The translations under genes were made by a program, and so were the position numbers. Positions 12,628 to 23,231 of a stretch of 64,000 nucleotides of DNA are shown here, in pieces. Each line of letters begins with the position of its first letter. The first letter of the stretch is position 1. The stretch is from positions 98,689-162,688 of the forward strand of contig JACEEZ010023500.1 in the NCBI GenBank assembly GCA_016584305.1, given 5' to 3'. The DNA is from Chionoecetes opilio. Lineage: Eukaryota; Arthropoda; Malacostraca; Decapoda; Majidae. Under the pieces are notes generated by a model. The model saw nothing but the letters and a program-made list of their open reading frames with translations, had not been told where the DNA came from and made no database searches.

Positions 12628-12735
12628 TTAGTAGTAGTAGGTGTTAATAGTAGTTGTAGGTGGTAATAGTAGTAGTAGGTGGTAATAGTAGTAGTAGTAG
12701 TAGTAGGTGGTAATAGTAGTAGTAGGTGGTAATAT
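12628..12735. repeat. TAG-rich microsatellite, copy 2
   Basis: Repeats of tagtagtaggtggtaata. Confidence 0.9.
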
Positions 12736-12839
12736 ATAGGCTATCACATGCCAGCAGCCAACACCCAGCCACTGCCTGGCCGGCCCATGTATTTGTTTTG
12801 GTTATGACAAGATGGCGGCTGGTGACTTCAGTATTAGCG

Positions 12840-15010
12840 CATTTTCGTGACGTTCACCGCCCTGGTTCAGTCCAGTCCGGACCGGGTCAGGGTGGACTGA
12901 TGGTCGCGAAAATACATCGAGACTGGCCCCGTCCCATTCGTCGTTCCTATTGGCTGGGGGATCGAGTGGGCGGTACTGAACTGAACTGTGGAGGCGGCAG
13001 GCGTCCATCTTGTCAATATCCTTTTTGTCGTCCGCCTTTTAACCTGTGCTGAAGACTTTGCAACTACCACGCCTGTGATACTTTAGTCTTATGGTCGGCC
13101 ATCATGGTGTTTCATGTCTTATCAGCAGCACGAGAAGCTCCTGGTCGCCTTCCCCGCTGACTGTAGTGCGCATGCGCCAGTTCTCCCCACACTGGTCCAA
13201 GGTGGTCCTGCTATATGGGTCGGACCGGACTGGACTGGGCTGAACCGTTCTAGACTGCCTCGCAAAAACAGTGACCGCCCGGGACTAGCCCAGTCCAGAC
13301 CGGGCCAGAGCGGTCGCGAAAATACGCTATATCTCGGCCACAGCTAGCCCAGATCCGCGATCCATGTTATATAGATCAGTGGTGTGAACCCCGCATAAGC
13401 TAGAGAGGGCACGGAACATTATTGGCAGATGGGGATTAGGAGCCCCAACCAGCACAGCTGTGTGCCATTCGAGGAAATATGGGGTGGAGCACCTTCATGG
13501 AAAGGATTTTAAAAGGGAAACTCAACCTCCTGAAGAAAATAGAGACTTAGTGAGATCTTGATCTTGATCTTGATTTGGGACTTAGTGAGATCTTGATCTT
13601 GATTTGGGATCTTGATCTTGGGAGTCACCCAGCAGATGCTGTCAGTGAAGCCTTTGGTCCGGCGTTCTCCCACACACGTAATCTGTTGGGAGAGAAGCAA
13701 AACTAGGGATTTCTTTTTCCCCTCCTTCCTCTCTGCATCACATTCATACGGGGTCCCCCATCACTGAGGGGCCCCCTGCCTCTCATGCTCTCTCCTACGT
13801 GCTCTCCACGAATTCTCCACGAATTCTTTTACACTCAATCACACGACTGTCACTCCTCCACTCAGCACACAACCCCAGCAGGTACTCCATCTCCACTCTC
13901 CTGTCTCTTATCTCTCGCCATTCTTCCACTCCGACCTCTCCTTCCACTACCTCCAACATCTTTGTTCTAGCATACTCATACCGTTCACATTCCAGCATCA
14001 AGTGCTCCACGGTTTCATCCACTCCTGTCACACACATCACACACACCTTGCTGCCATCATTCTTCCATCTGTACATACGACTATTTACCCAGCGACTTTG
14101 TCCTGGCTCTGAAAGAGTAGGTCCCCTCCATAGCACCATCATAAAACCCTTTTCATACCGTGGCGGGTCCTTTCTCCTGTACCATTCCAGTGTTGATTTC
14201 TCACTCATTCCCCTCAGCCATTCTTCTTTCCCTTTCTCTTCCACTCTCCTATTTTTTTCCTTTTTGCATACAGCCATACCCCCATGTCTCATAAACTCCG
14301 TCAACAAACATTCCCAGTTCACCTGTCCATCTTCCACTTTTACTGAGTCTTTCATCCACTTCCCATACATATTCTAGTCTCAAACCCTACTTGCCCATTT
14401 GCTGTCATCCATTCGTTGCAGTCTAGCTCTGGGGGGGGGTTATTTTGGAACACTACTAAGACCATCTTAGCGCTAGGTGGACATTTTCGGAAGCAAATTT
14501 CGCCCCGCCTAAGACAGTGCAGCGAGTGTAACATATAGCGTATTTTCGCGACCGCTCTGGCCCGGTCTGGACTGGGCTAGTCCCGGGCGGTCACTGTTTT
14601 TGCGAAAGGGAGTCTAGAAAAAGGGCTAGCCCAGTTTCCAGTCCGACCCAATACCAGGACCCCCCTTGGACCAGTGGGGGGGAGAACTGGCGCATGCGCA
14701 CTACAAATCAGCGGGGGAAGGCGACCAGGAGCTTCTCGTGCTGCTGATAAGACATTTAAACACCATGATGGCCGGGCCAAAGACTTAAAATATCACAGGC
14801 GTGGTAGTTGCAAAGTCTCACCAGGTTAAAAGGCGGACGGGCAAAAAGGATATTGACAAGATGGACGCCTGCCGCCTCCACAGTTCAGTTCAGTACCGCC
14901 CAAATCGATCCCCAGCCAATAGGAACGACGAATGGACGGGGCCAGTCTCGATGTATTTTCGCGACCATCAGTCCACCCTGACCCGGTCCGGACTGGACTG
15001 AACCAGGGGG
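12840..15010. repeat. Foldback arms around a LINE 3' end, copy 2
   Basis: The left arm (about 12840-13345) and right arm (about 14530-15010) are inverted copies, each roughly 500 bp. The arms contain repeated gg-accgg-ctgg and cagtccagaccgggcc motifs. The loop, 13346-14530, holds LINE A 3' sequence on the minus strand. A folded transcript or cruciform of this size would be very stable. I do not recognise a named family. Confidence 0.75.
13795..14370 (-). pseudogene. LINE family A ORF2 C-terminus, copy 2
   Basis: This minus-strand open frame of 191 residues is the C-terminal end of a non-LTR retrotransposon ORF2. It shows a cysteine-histidine motif typical of LINE C-termini (CVMC...ETVEHLMLEC, residues about 108-129). 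The preceding segment (EKSTLEWYRRK, RGPTLSEPGQSRWVNSRMY) is the usual region just before that motif. The start codon is not a real start, because the element is 5'-truncated at about 14390. Downstream, at 13550-13620, is a tail of repeated AAGATC/TCAAGA units, as expected for the 3' end of a target-primed LINE. Related copies are at 5765-6560 and 33541-35400. Confidence 0.8.
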
Positions 15011-15033
15011 GGTGAACAACGAAAATGCGTATA

Positions 15034-16343
15034 AAGGCGGCGTCACACTAACTTTTCCGTTAGTTAGTCGAATTTCGCCCTGACTGTTTTTTCTCGCTCT
15101 GACTATTTAGTCCGTCGCATCAGTAAAGTCGGGGAGTCGTGGATCGTCGTGCTGCAAATTAAGCCAACTTTTAGCAAAATCAAAAATCCATAGTGTTTAT
15201 TTAAAAGATTTTCGATATAAATCAGTAAGTTTTTGCAAAAAAAATTAATACGTTTAAAGTATTATAAATATTCAAGTGCATTGTACATTTAGATACATTT
15301 AAAAGCCGGTTCTATAAAACACCCAAACCAGTCTCCGCTGATCGTTTTGAAAGATTTACTACAAAAGAAAACTCACCAAACACACCCGCCCACACAGTGG
15401 TTTTTTAAGAATTAGAAGTTTAGAGTTGGGAAAAAGATTTGCTAAAAAGATCGCTCACCAAACACCCTACACACAGGGTTTTTAAAATCATGAATCCCGG
15501 GTGGGGAAAAGTTTACTACAAAGGTCCCTCACCTCACACACCCTGACACACATGGTGTTAAAAATTATGAATGTTTAGAGTGTGGGAAAAGATTTACTAC
15601 AAAGAGTGCCTCCCCCTCACACACCCTGACACACATGGTGTTAAGAATTATAAATTTTAGATGTGGGAAAAAAGTTTTGCACAAGGGTACCTCACCAACA
15701 CCCCTGAACCATGGTGTTAAAATTATAAATGTTTAGATGGGGGAAAGATTTGCTAAAATGGGTCCCTCACCACACACCACCCTGAACACGTGGTGTTAAG
15801 AATTATGAATGTTTAGAGTGTGGGAAAAGATTTACTACAAAGGGGACCTCACCGACCCCCCTGACACACAGTGGTGTTAAGAACCATAAAGCCTAGGTGT
15901 GGGAAAAGGTTTTTTTTAACCCCATTAAACTCACCAGACACACCCTGACACACAGTGGTGTTAAGAATCAGAATCCTCCAAACCAACCCAAAAACCGAAC
16001 CCATTTTATCTGAATTTAGAAAATTTCATTGCAAAAAAAAACAAAAATACAAACGGGAAAGCACGCTAAAAAAACGGCAATAGAAGTAATAGTCCTACAT
16101 TTCCTTTTCGGTAACTATGTTTTTGGGGGCATAATCCGCAGAGTTTGGGGGGCTCCCCAAAACCTTCACTACTTTTTTTTACGATGTATGAAAGAAATTT
16201 TTCTTCAAATTTTAAAGCATTACAAGGCCCCTAATTTAAAAGCCCTCGGTAATAATGACGAATTTCGCGGTCTTTTCAGAGACAAAGACTATTTTTTTTT
16301 GGCACAATAGGTGGGGTTGTAATGGGGATAGTTTTTTTTTGCC

Positions 16344-16387
<44 letters not shown>

Positions 16388-16646
16388 AACCCAACCTTAC
16401 CTTATATATTTTAATGAAACATAACCTAAACTTATAGGTTTTAATGAACATAATCTTAACCACAAAGTGGTTAAACCACAAACCACAAAGAACCATGTTT
16501 GTTTACAGTCGAACAGCTGACTGGTGATGCAGGCGAACGATTCTGTGTGTGTGACGGCTTGCTGACTTTGCAGTCAGAAAATTGTTAGTTTATAGAAAGT
16601 CGCTGAAAAAAACTAGACGGAAAAAGTGCTAGTGTGACGCCGCCTT
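15034..16646 (+). mobile_element. TIR element carrying zinc-finger repeats, copy 2
   Basis: The left end is aaggcggcgtcacacta and the right end on the other strand is aaggcggcgtcacactagc, which is a cleaner inverted pair than copy 1. It contains the second zinc-finger array and the E-type MITE half with a poly-A run (16345-16385). Confidence 0.65.
15340..15985 (+). pseudogene. C2H2 zinc-finger array (degraded), copy 2
   Basis: Same 84-base units as at 7560-8250, recognisable by repeated gagtgtgggaaaagattt and gacacacagtggtgttaag blocks. Units near 15560-15640 and 15790-15850 are the most intact. Frame breaks are again one-base indels. It is probably not translated as a continuous protein in the form shown. 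Confidence 0.75.
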
Positions 16647-16759
16647 AAGGCAGGGTTGGGGTCGTCTTAGCCCGCAATTTTCTTCGTCACCATAACAACA
16701 ATGGTTATATTATTGGTTATATACTATATATTTTAGACTGTATATAGTATATTAGGCTG

Positions 16760-16762
<3 letters not shown>

Positions 16763-16814
<52 letters not shown>

Positions 16815-16905
16815 TAGGAGTAGAAGAGAGAGAGAGAGAGAGAGAGGAGTAGGAGTAGAAGAGAGAGAGAGAGAGAGAAAGAAAGAGAGAGAGTGAGAGA
16901 AAGAG
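16763..16905. repeat. GA microsatellite, copy 2
   Basis: (GA)n array interrupted by ggagtaggagtagaa blocks. Confidence 0.95.
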
Positions 16906-17149
16906 ACTCCCTCGGCGTGGCATACGTCGAGGTTTGTTTATACGTATTTCCTTCCCGCCAAATACAGACTTGTGTCGCGCACGCTGATTGGTTAAAGTGG
17001 AAGTGGTGGCACTAAGAAGGTCTTAGCCTTACACGAGGCTAAGATGAACTCCGAAAATGCTTCCTTAGTAGTCTTCTTGGCCCCGTATAACTAAGTCGGT
17101 CTTAGGACGCTAAGAGGGTGTAGTTTAGAGCCTCTTCGAAAATGTCCCC

Positions 17150-17332
17150 CCTGTACCTCAGTCCTGCCTTTGCTATCCTCTCTCTGAACGTGCTCCATCC
17201 CATGTCTCCTCTAATCGCTTCCACTGCCACATACCTATTGGCTCCTAATGCTATTCTGCCTGCTTTGTTCTGTGTTACTTCCAATCTGTCCAACTCCTTC
17301 CTAGACCACACCATTGTTTCAGGCCATACTGA
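17150..17332 (-). pseudogene. LINE family A ORF2 internal fragment
   Basis: The minus strand encodes the thumb-to-C-terminal segment found in many LINE ORF2 proteins (ETMVWSRKELDRLEVTQNK, then GANRYVAVEAIRGDMGWSTF). The same segment is present at 34410-34575. It stops abruptly at 17332, where plus-strand LINE C sequence begins, so the junction is a recombination or assembly breakpoint. Confidence 0.8.
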
Positions 17333-17900
17333 GGATAGATGGGTGAAGCAGATCCTGCAGGAGGTTGGGACAAGCTCGACTTGGAAAAAGGAATTAGAGA
17401 GGGGAAAAAGGAGGGAAAACCTAGTAGAAACCTGGGACAGGATAAGAACCAAGGAGGGAAGGATAAGAATAGAAGACTTGACAGACGACCTACAAAGCTT
17501 AAGCAGAAATGGTCACAAGAAGAAAAAGACTGCTCACCTGCACCGCCTCTGTCTCCCCGAGTCCCCTGACCCCCACTGCCCCTGTGGTGCAGGAACGTCT
17601 CTGAGACTATTGAACACCTTCTGCTGCAGTGTCCGCGCTTCCACGCCCACCGTGTAGTGCTAGTGACGGTGCTACACTCTCAACTCCTCTCCCTGAACGT
17701 CACCACCTGTGACCTGACCACCCTGCTGGCGTCCCCCCCTCACGGCGACACGCTGTCCTCCGCCTCACCTGTGCCTTCCTGAGGAAGACAGGTCAACTAC
17801 CGCGCCTGTGATAGCATCATAGGACAGCACCAGGGCTCATAGTGTTCCCCAAGGGATCCTCGCAGCCCTAAAACAACAACAACAACAACAACAACACAGC
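17333..17900 (+). pseudogene. LINE family C ORF2 C-terminus and 3' tail
   Basis: The plus strand reads RWVKQILQEVGTSSTWKKEL followed, after about 60 residues, by a cysteine-histidine motif spread over two frames (CPCG in one, ETIEHLLLQCPRFH in the next). This is the C-terminal zinc-binding motif of LINE ORF2. The element ends in an acaacaacaac tail at about 17868-17897. A second copy of the part from about 17518 is at 40578-40950, and the first 150 bases recur at 33395-33540. Confidence 0.75.
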
Positions 17901-18200
17901 TGTGCAGCAGCAGCAGCAGCTTGGCGGGGAGGAGACGTTAGCGCACAAGTGCTGTGTTTTCTTGGCTGTTCACCTCGTGCTGTGGTTTCCAGCGGTGGTC
18001 GCGGCTCAGGAAGGGTGAGTAGAGATGTGGGGTTATAGTATGAAGTAGTGACCTGGTGTAAGCCGGGGGTCAAGGGGGTGACATGAGCCTTGTTATGGGC
18101 GGCCAGGGAGGGAAGGCCCGGCTGACTTGGACCCCGGGCTCCCCTTGCTTTTGCGGGGGGATGGGCGTAGTGACTTTGATGGTTTTGTTTTTTCTTAGAT
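17518..18200 (+). repeat. Duplicated segment, copy 1 (partner 40578-41255)
   Basis: About 680 bp nearly identical to 40578-41255, covering the LINE C 3' end and the adjoining non-LINE sequence. After the acaacaac tail, a GC-rich stretch (about 17898-18016) ends in gctcaggaagg followed by gtgagtag, a good splice-donor match. It resembles a non-coding first exon of a host gene, but I cannot identify the gene. Confidence 0.75.
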
Positions 18201-18589
18201 GGAGTATGATGAGGAAAAGAGCGGTTATACAATAGTGGCCGGGGGGTAGGGGGGGGATGGGGGGATAGAGTGGCAGGGGGAACATAGATGGGATAAGGGA
18301 AATTTCTTTTGGTTTGAGTGGGAAAGGACACCAATAGAAAATCATTGAAGGGTTAAAGTATTTTTAGAAAAAGGGTTGGGGAAAAAAGCAGAGATTTTGG
18401 GCCCAATCCTACAAACCCCAGGAGCCAGCCGGAAAATAGGCTTTGAATGCGATGAAAACCGTGGTTTTTGCCCCCACCCAGAAAGAAAGAAAAAAGGTAA
18501 AAACCCATCTGCCGGGGTATCTAACGGGTCCAATAATAAAAAAGTTTAAAAAAAACCAAAAAAAAGCGATGCAGGTCACAAGAAAGGAA

Positions 18590-18775
18590 GAGGGAGGGGT
18601 TTTTTAAACAAGGGAATATTCCCCCCCCACCCCAAAATGTTTTATATCCAAAAAATTTTTGTTTGCGACGGGAAAGCTCAAAGAGAAAAAGTCTCTTAGA
18701 ATACAATAAGGGAAAAAAAAAAACCATGCCCCCAATTGTGTAGGGAAAAGTTTGGTCCCATCTTTAAAATAAGAT
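18590..18775. mobile_element. D-type MITE, right-end fragment
   Basis: Contains the degraded terminal block ccccaattgtgtaggga and the preceding gcgacggga-agctca and tagaatacaataag blocks. These match the ends of the better copies at 22266-22752 and 54266-54600. Confidence 0.55.
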
Positions 18776-19890
18776 TACAATTTCACCCCGGCCCTCTGTC
18801 ACTCGGCCTACCACCCTGGGGCCAGATGCTGAGATTTGAGCTAGGGCGCCCTATCCACTAGGGCCCCTGTGGTAAGCCGAAACGCCCTCCCACCGCAATG
18901 CTCAGTCGAGATTGCGCCTTAGTGGCACCGCAAAAGGCGCTGAAAACTAAGGCATGGTTTCCCAGACCCTGACTTAGTGAGCTGCTGTGGCCTTTGACAG
19001 ACATTCATCTTCTGTTTATAAAGCAAATACACCCTTGTTTCATTTTCCTACAACGTAACAATTGGTGTTTACATATTAATAGTGTTGCAAGGTGTGTATG
19101 AATTGATCGTGCAAGACTAAGCGGCATTATAGGGTGTTATATGCTGGTGATAAGAAAGTTGTGTTGTGTGTTGGTTAGGGGCGGGCGGCGGGCGGCAGGT
19201 GCTCCGCCCGCACTAAAATATTGTACTATTAAGGGTATTATCATACTACCAGATGATATTTAGGACAGCTGAACCTACCATCATCTTCACGAGACATAGT
19301 GCATATCATGAATGCATAAAACTTGCAGTAAACTATACCTATAATAAGATAACGAGAGAAAAAATGAAACGTGTATAAACTTTTTTTCACCTTTTTTTAT
19401 TCATCTTCTCCTTATTCCCTGGAATTTTGCTTGCATTAAATTTTCACTCACTGTCCCGGAATCGGCATACCCTAACGATTTTCATGGTGTATGGCAGTCC
19501 CAATGCAAAAATTTTAAGTGGTCAAAACCTGCGTTGAACGTCAAACTTGTGATGAAACAGCTTTTGGCGGGGGAGAGCGGTGTGTCCTTGCCATAGTGCT
19601 TGGTTAGGGAGGGAGGGGGCAACATTCCTTGCTTCAGCAGAGACGTGTTCAAGCCTGTGATTGGTCGAAGCTGCCTAAGCAGCGCTCAGATAGGCAACGT
19701 GATTGGCTAGTAGGATTTTCGGACCACGCCCCACGCCATAGGCTTTGGAGGTGTAAGGGAGTGCAAAAGCGCCCGAACTTTCGACTGTACATGGGCTTTG
19801 TCGGTGCCTTAGCCGGGCCGTTACAAAAGCGCCCGAAAGAGGGTAAGGCGCTCTTTTCGCCTTACCTCTATGGGGACTTCTCAGCATCTC
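18776..19890. other. Intergenic stretch, no gene recognised
   Basis: AT-rich sequence with no recognisable protein. Around 19640-19720 there are two CCAAT-type motifs (gattggtcg, gattggcta) and two copies of aaaagcgcccgaa, which could be promoter-like. No transcript or start can be supported. The long plus-strand ORF that spans 19629-20117 is carried largely by the tandem array below. Confidence 0.5.
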
Positions 19891-19894
19891 CCCC

Positions 19895-20015
19895 TGGTCA
19901 CTCCGGGCCTACCACCCTGGTCACTCCGGCCCACCACCCTGGTCACTCCGCCACCACCCCGGTCACTCCGGCCTACCACCTGGTCAATCCGGCCTACCAC
20001 CCTGGTTTATTCCGG
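19895..20015. repeat. 22-bp tandem array
   Basis: Five to six units of ggtcactccggcctaccacc with small differences. Confidence 0.85.
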
Positions 20016-20379
20016 CCCCCAATAAAATATGAAGCTATGTTGGTGGAACTGGAAAGTGATATTGCTTATTCTGCAATGCTGCCACACACCAACACTAATA
20101 CTTTAGATTGGCTATAAGGAACATAGTAATAGGCTTTCACTTCATTAATTTATTACGTACCATAGATAACACTAAAGTCGCCAGGAAACAACGTTTTTTT
20201 CGATGTACAGACGTGTGGTGGCGTTCATACTTACATTTCTACATCCATGATTTCAGGGAAGTTAGAAGGGGCTGTCTGGAGAGTCTGTTTTCATTTTGTG
20301 TCTTCATCTGTGTCATATTATGGCTATAAATGAACAAATGACAAAAATATCTACAAAGTGGCTACCAACGGTAACCGGA

Positions 20380-21475
20380 TGTTTCGCCCCATGGACGTTT
20401 CGCCCCCTCCTAATCGCGGACGTTTCGCCCCACATTAGCGGACGTTTCGCCCCACACTAGCGGGACGTTTCGCCCCACTCGCGGACGTTTCGACCCCGGA
20501 TTCGCTCCACGGAAATTACATACTATTTCAAAACTGTTCATCAAATGACTACAAAATTCATCAGAAATATTGATCCCCGTATTGATCCATTTGTTTTTGT
20601 CCCTCCTAATCGCGGGACGTTCGCCCCACATTAGCGGACGTTTCGCCCCACACTAGCGGACGTTTAGCCCCCATTCGTGGACGTTTCGCCCCCCTCGCGG
20701 ACGTTTCGTCCCCCGGATTCGCCCCACGGAAATGACTATACTATTTCAAAACTGTTTATCAAAGGACTACAAAATCATCAGAAATATTGATTTCTTATTT
20801 AATGACATGACTTTTCTTCAGTGAAGGTAGCTTTTCCCCACCTACCCCCAAATTACACATTCCCTGGCAGGTAAATCCTCGTCACTATTTCAAACTATCT
20901 TTCCTTTGATCCCGGACGTTTCGCCCCACTGTAATGGACGTTTCGCCCCCAAATTTGCGGACGTTGCGCCCCCATTTGCGGACGTTTGGCCCCCGGATTC
21001 GCCCACCCGGGAAATTACTATACGTAACTGTTTCAAAACTGTTCATCAAATGACTACAAAATCATCAGAAAAACTGATCGATTTATACAGGATCGAAATC
21101 CTGATCGGCTTGTCGTGCTGATCAAAGGAAAGATAGTTTGAAATAGTGACGAGGATTTACCTGCCCGGGAATGTGTGAATTTGGCGGTAGGTAGAAAAAG
21201 CTACCTTCACTGAAGAAAAGTCAGTCATAAATAAGGTGTGTCATAGCGTGACCCATAACCGCTCTAATTATTTGATCCACACTGATGAAAAGTGATTTGA
21301 TGCATGAAACTTGACGAACCCGCAAACTTGGCAGTGATTCTCACTTTTGAGATGATTGACTTAAAATCCTATACATATGACTCCCCAAATATGTATGCAA
21401 AACATGATCGTGATCTTATTATATCTGCGAATTTCGCCCCCGCCCAATCGCGGACGCTTCGCCCCACGGAAATTA
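20380..21475. repeat. GGACGTTTCGCCCC repeat clusters
   Basis: Clusters of the 14-mer GGACGTTTCGCCCC occur at about 20390-20500, 20615-20715, 20925-21000 and 21430-21470. Each cluster is followed by the same unique-looking block (cacggaaattactata, then ctgtttcaaaactgttcatc and aaatgactacaaaatcatc). The repeating unit is therefore larger than the 14-mer. A further copy of the second block lies at 23232-23285, displaced there by the insertion at 21485-23229. No coding sequence is seen. Confidence 0.8.
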
Positions 21476-21484
21476 CTATACGTA

Positions 21485-23229
21485 GTGCCGACCGGGGTAA
21501 TTTGGTCCTTCCAACGACCGGTTCTATTCGGACCGCCATCTTTGCTTTGGTGTTTGTTTTAATATAAATAAGAGTGTAACAGTTTTGAATATCCCATGTA
21601 GTAAAACAACCATTTTAACATTTCTAGCATTAATATGAATATAAATATCAATATGTAACTGAACCCAGGAACTAAAATAGAAAAAGAGTAAAATGACAGC
21701 AAAAAAAAGTTGCGGCGAAGTTTGTTTACAAAATCAGCTGATTTGGCGAATTTTCATGGGATTCAAATACGAGACGGAGTACATTCTTGTAAATAAGCGT
21801 ATATAGAGTGTTTTTCCTCTACTTTAACATGAACATATCAGAAATGCTCTATCTTGTCTCATTTTCGTATGATCAATGCTCAGTTTGGGTCCGTATTTAC
21901 CCCGGTGACAAAAACACTCACGGGGTAAATTGGACCCAGTGTAATGTACCCCACACGCATATCACGGTGAGGATTAACTGCTTATTTGCACTTGTTTCTT
22001 TTGTTTCAGGTTGTTGAATGCTAATATGGAATTAGTTTAAGGGTGATGGTATATAAATTATGGGTAAATTTTACTCAAGGACCAGAATTCTCTACACAAT
22101 TGGGAGAATGATTTCTGTTTACCTTAATGGATACGGTAAATGTGCAGTTTCAACCAATACTTCCTATAAACCAATACTCTCCTGACATAACTGGGGGGCT
22201 ATGCCCACTCATACCTCCCTGCTAGTTAACTAACCTAACATGGCCATTGATTACGTAACCTAACGGTATTATTTTACATTAGGGCCGAAATTCCCTACAC
22301 AATTGGGAGTGTGGTTCTGTTTACCTTATGGATTCTAGGAAAACATTTTCTCTGAGTTTCCGTCGCAAATCATTACTTTCGAAGATAATGACATGTTCAT
22401 AGGGAGGCGAGAGCCAAGTGTTTACGTGCGCCTGACTCTCTTCCTCTTGTGACCTGCATCGCCTCTGTTCTTCCCTTGCCGCGGACACTTTTTTAATGCA
22501 GATTTGACTTTAGTTGGAGGTTAAAGCGTGGGTTAGCTTAGATTAGGTTAGGTTAGTGAGTCAAAAGGTGGGTAGTTAGTTAATTTCATATCTCCTATAC
22601 ACTCGGATCTCCTTCCTATTAAAAACATCTTATATCTCCGAAAGAAGTGCCTTGTGACGGAAGCTCATAGAATGTTTCCTAGAATCCAATAAGGTAAACA
22701 GAAACCATACTCCCAATTGTGTAGGGAATTCTGGCCTAGTGTAAAATATTACTAAATTAAGTAACAATGCTTAGAAATTATAAAAGAAAATTAACATAGA
22801 CCTAGAAAAAGAAGAAAGACTAGGAACTCAAAGACTGGAACCAAACGTGTGCGTGTTGGTCATCCTTCCGCCTAACCAGAGAATGTGAAGAACAGCTCAC
22901 AGAATGTTTGATAGTGTCCATGGGCATGGTATGACATGTTGTTTAAGTTTTGGAGGTTTGTCAAATTTTGAAAAGAAGAAGTTTTATATATATATATATG
23001 ACCAATTTACCCCAGAGTTAGGTCCGATTTACCCCATTTAGTGTAACAATGCGGTCCGCACTTCTCAGTGTATTGCTAACAGAGCTGTAATGAAAATTTG
23101 TTCAAACTTTAATGACATATAGGTAGTGACCCTCCTATGATTGTATTAACTTTTTGTTGTATTATTCAATAGATCTGGAAACTAGATCAAAGTTTGTCAA
23201 AACCAGGACCAAATTACCCCGGTCGGCAC
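21485..23229. mobile_element. TA-flanked mariner-like element without transposase
   Basis: Perfect 25-bp terminal inverted repeats start GTGCCGACCGGGGTAATTTG, and the element is flanked by TA on both sides. Related blocks at 20515-20530 and 21015-21035 run through the same site without an insertion. TA duplication is the signature of the Tc1/mariner superfamily. Shorter ggggtaaat/atttacccc motifs recur inside at about 21900, 21925, 23000 and 23030 and may be subterminal transposase-binding sites. No transposase ORF is visible in 1.75 kb, so it should be non-autonomous. Confidence 0.75.
22266..22752. mobile_element. D-type MITE nested in the mariner-like element
   Basis: Arms of about 115 bp are inverted copies. 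The outer part reads attttaca-taggg-cc followed by aattccctacacaattggga, and the inner part includes attctagga and ttccgtcgcaaatc. A left-end fragment of the same family lies just upstream at about 22065-22130. Other copies are at 18590-18775 and 54266-54600. It is non-coding. Confidence 0.75.
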
Positions 23230-23231
23230 TA

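Larger units (their letters stand above)
10811..13382. mobile_element. 2.57-kb TIR element inserted beside the MITE
   Basis: The two ends are inverted repeats of about 28 bp starting CCACTGATCTATATAA. It is flanked by TGTGAA on both sides, a 6-bp direct repeat. The third copy of the composite (33199-33215) reads straight through the same site with one TGTGAA and no insertion, so it serves as the empty site. The interior is almost all tandem repeats (CACACCC, 30-bp, 35-bp and TAG arrays) plus one foldback arm. No transposase is visible, so it would need one in trans. The equivalent noisy copy is at about 2897-5543. Confidence 0.65.
9562..17203 (+). repeat. Composite 8-kb repeat, copy 2
   Basis: Collinear with copy 1 over its whole length. 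The left two thirds are cleaner than copy 1: the 30-bp and 35-bp arrays are almost perfect here. The part from about 15.0 to 16.7 kb is noisier than its counterpart at 7.2-8.9 kb. The right end runs on into LINE A sequence (17150-17332) that copy 1 lacks beyond 9554. Confidence 0.85.

Noticed and set aside
19629..20117. 162-residue plus-strand ORF
   Set aside because: Its C-terminal part is the 22-bp tandem array and the rest has no recognisable domain; CCAAT motifs within it argue for non-coding sequence.
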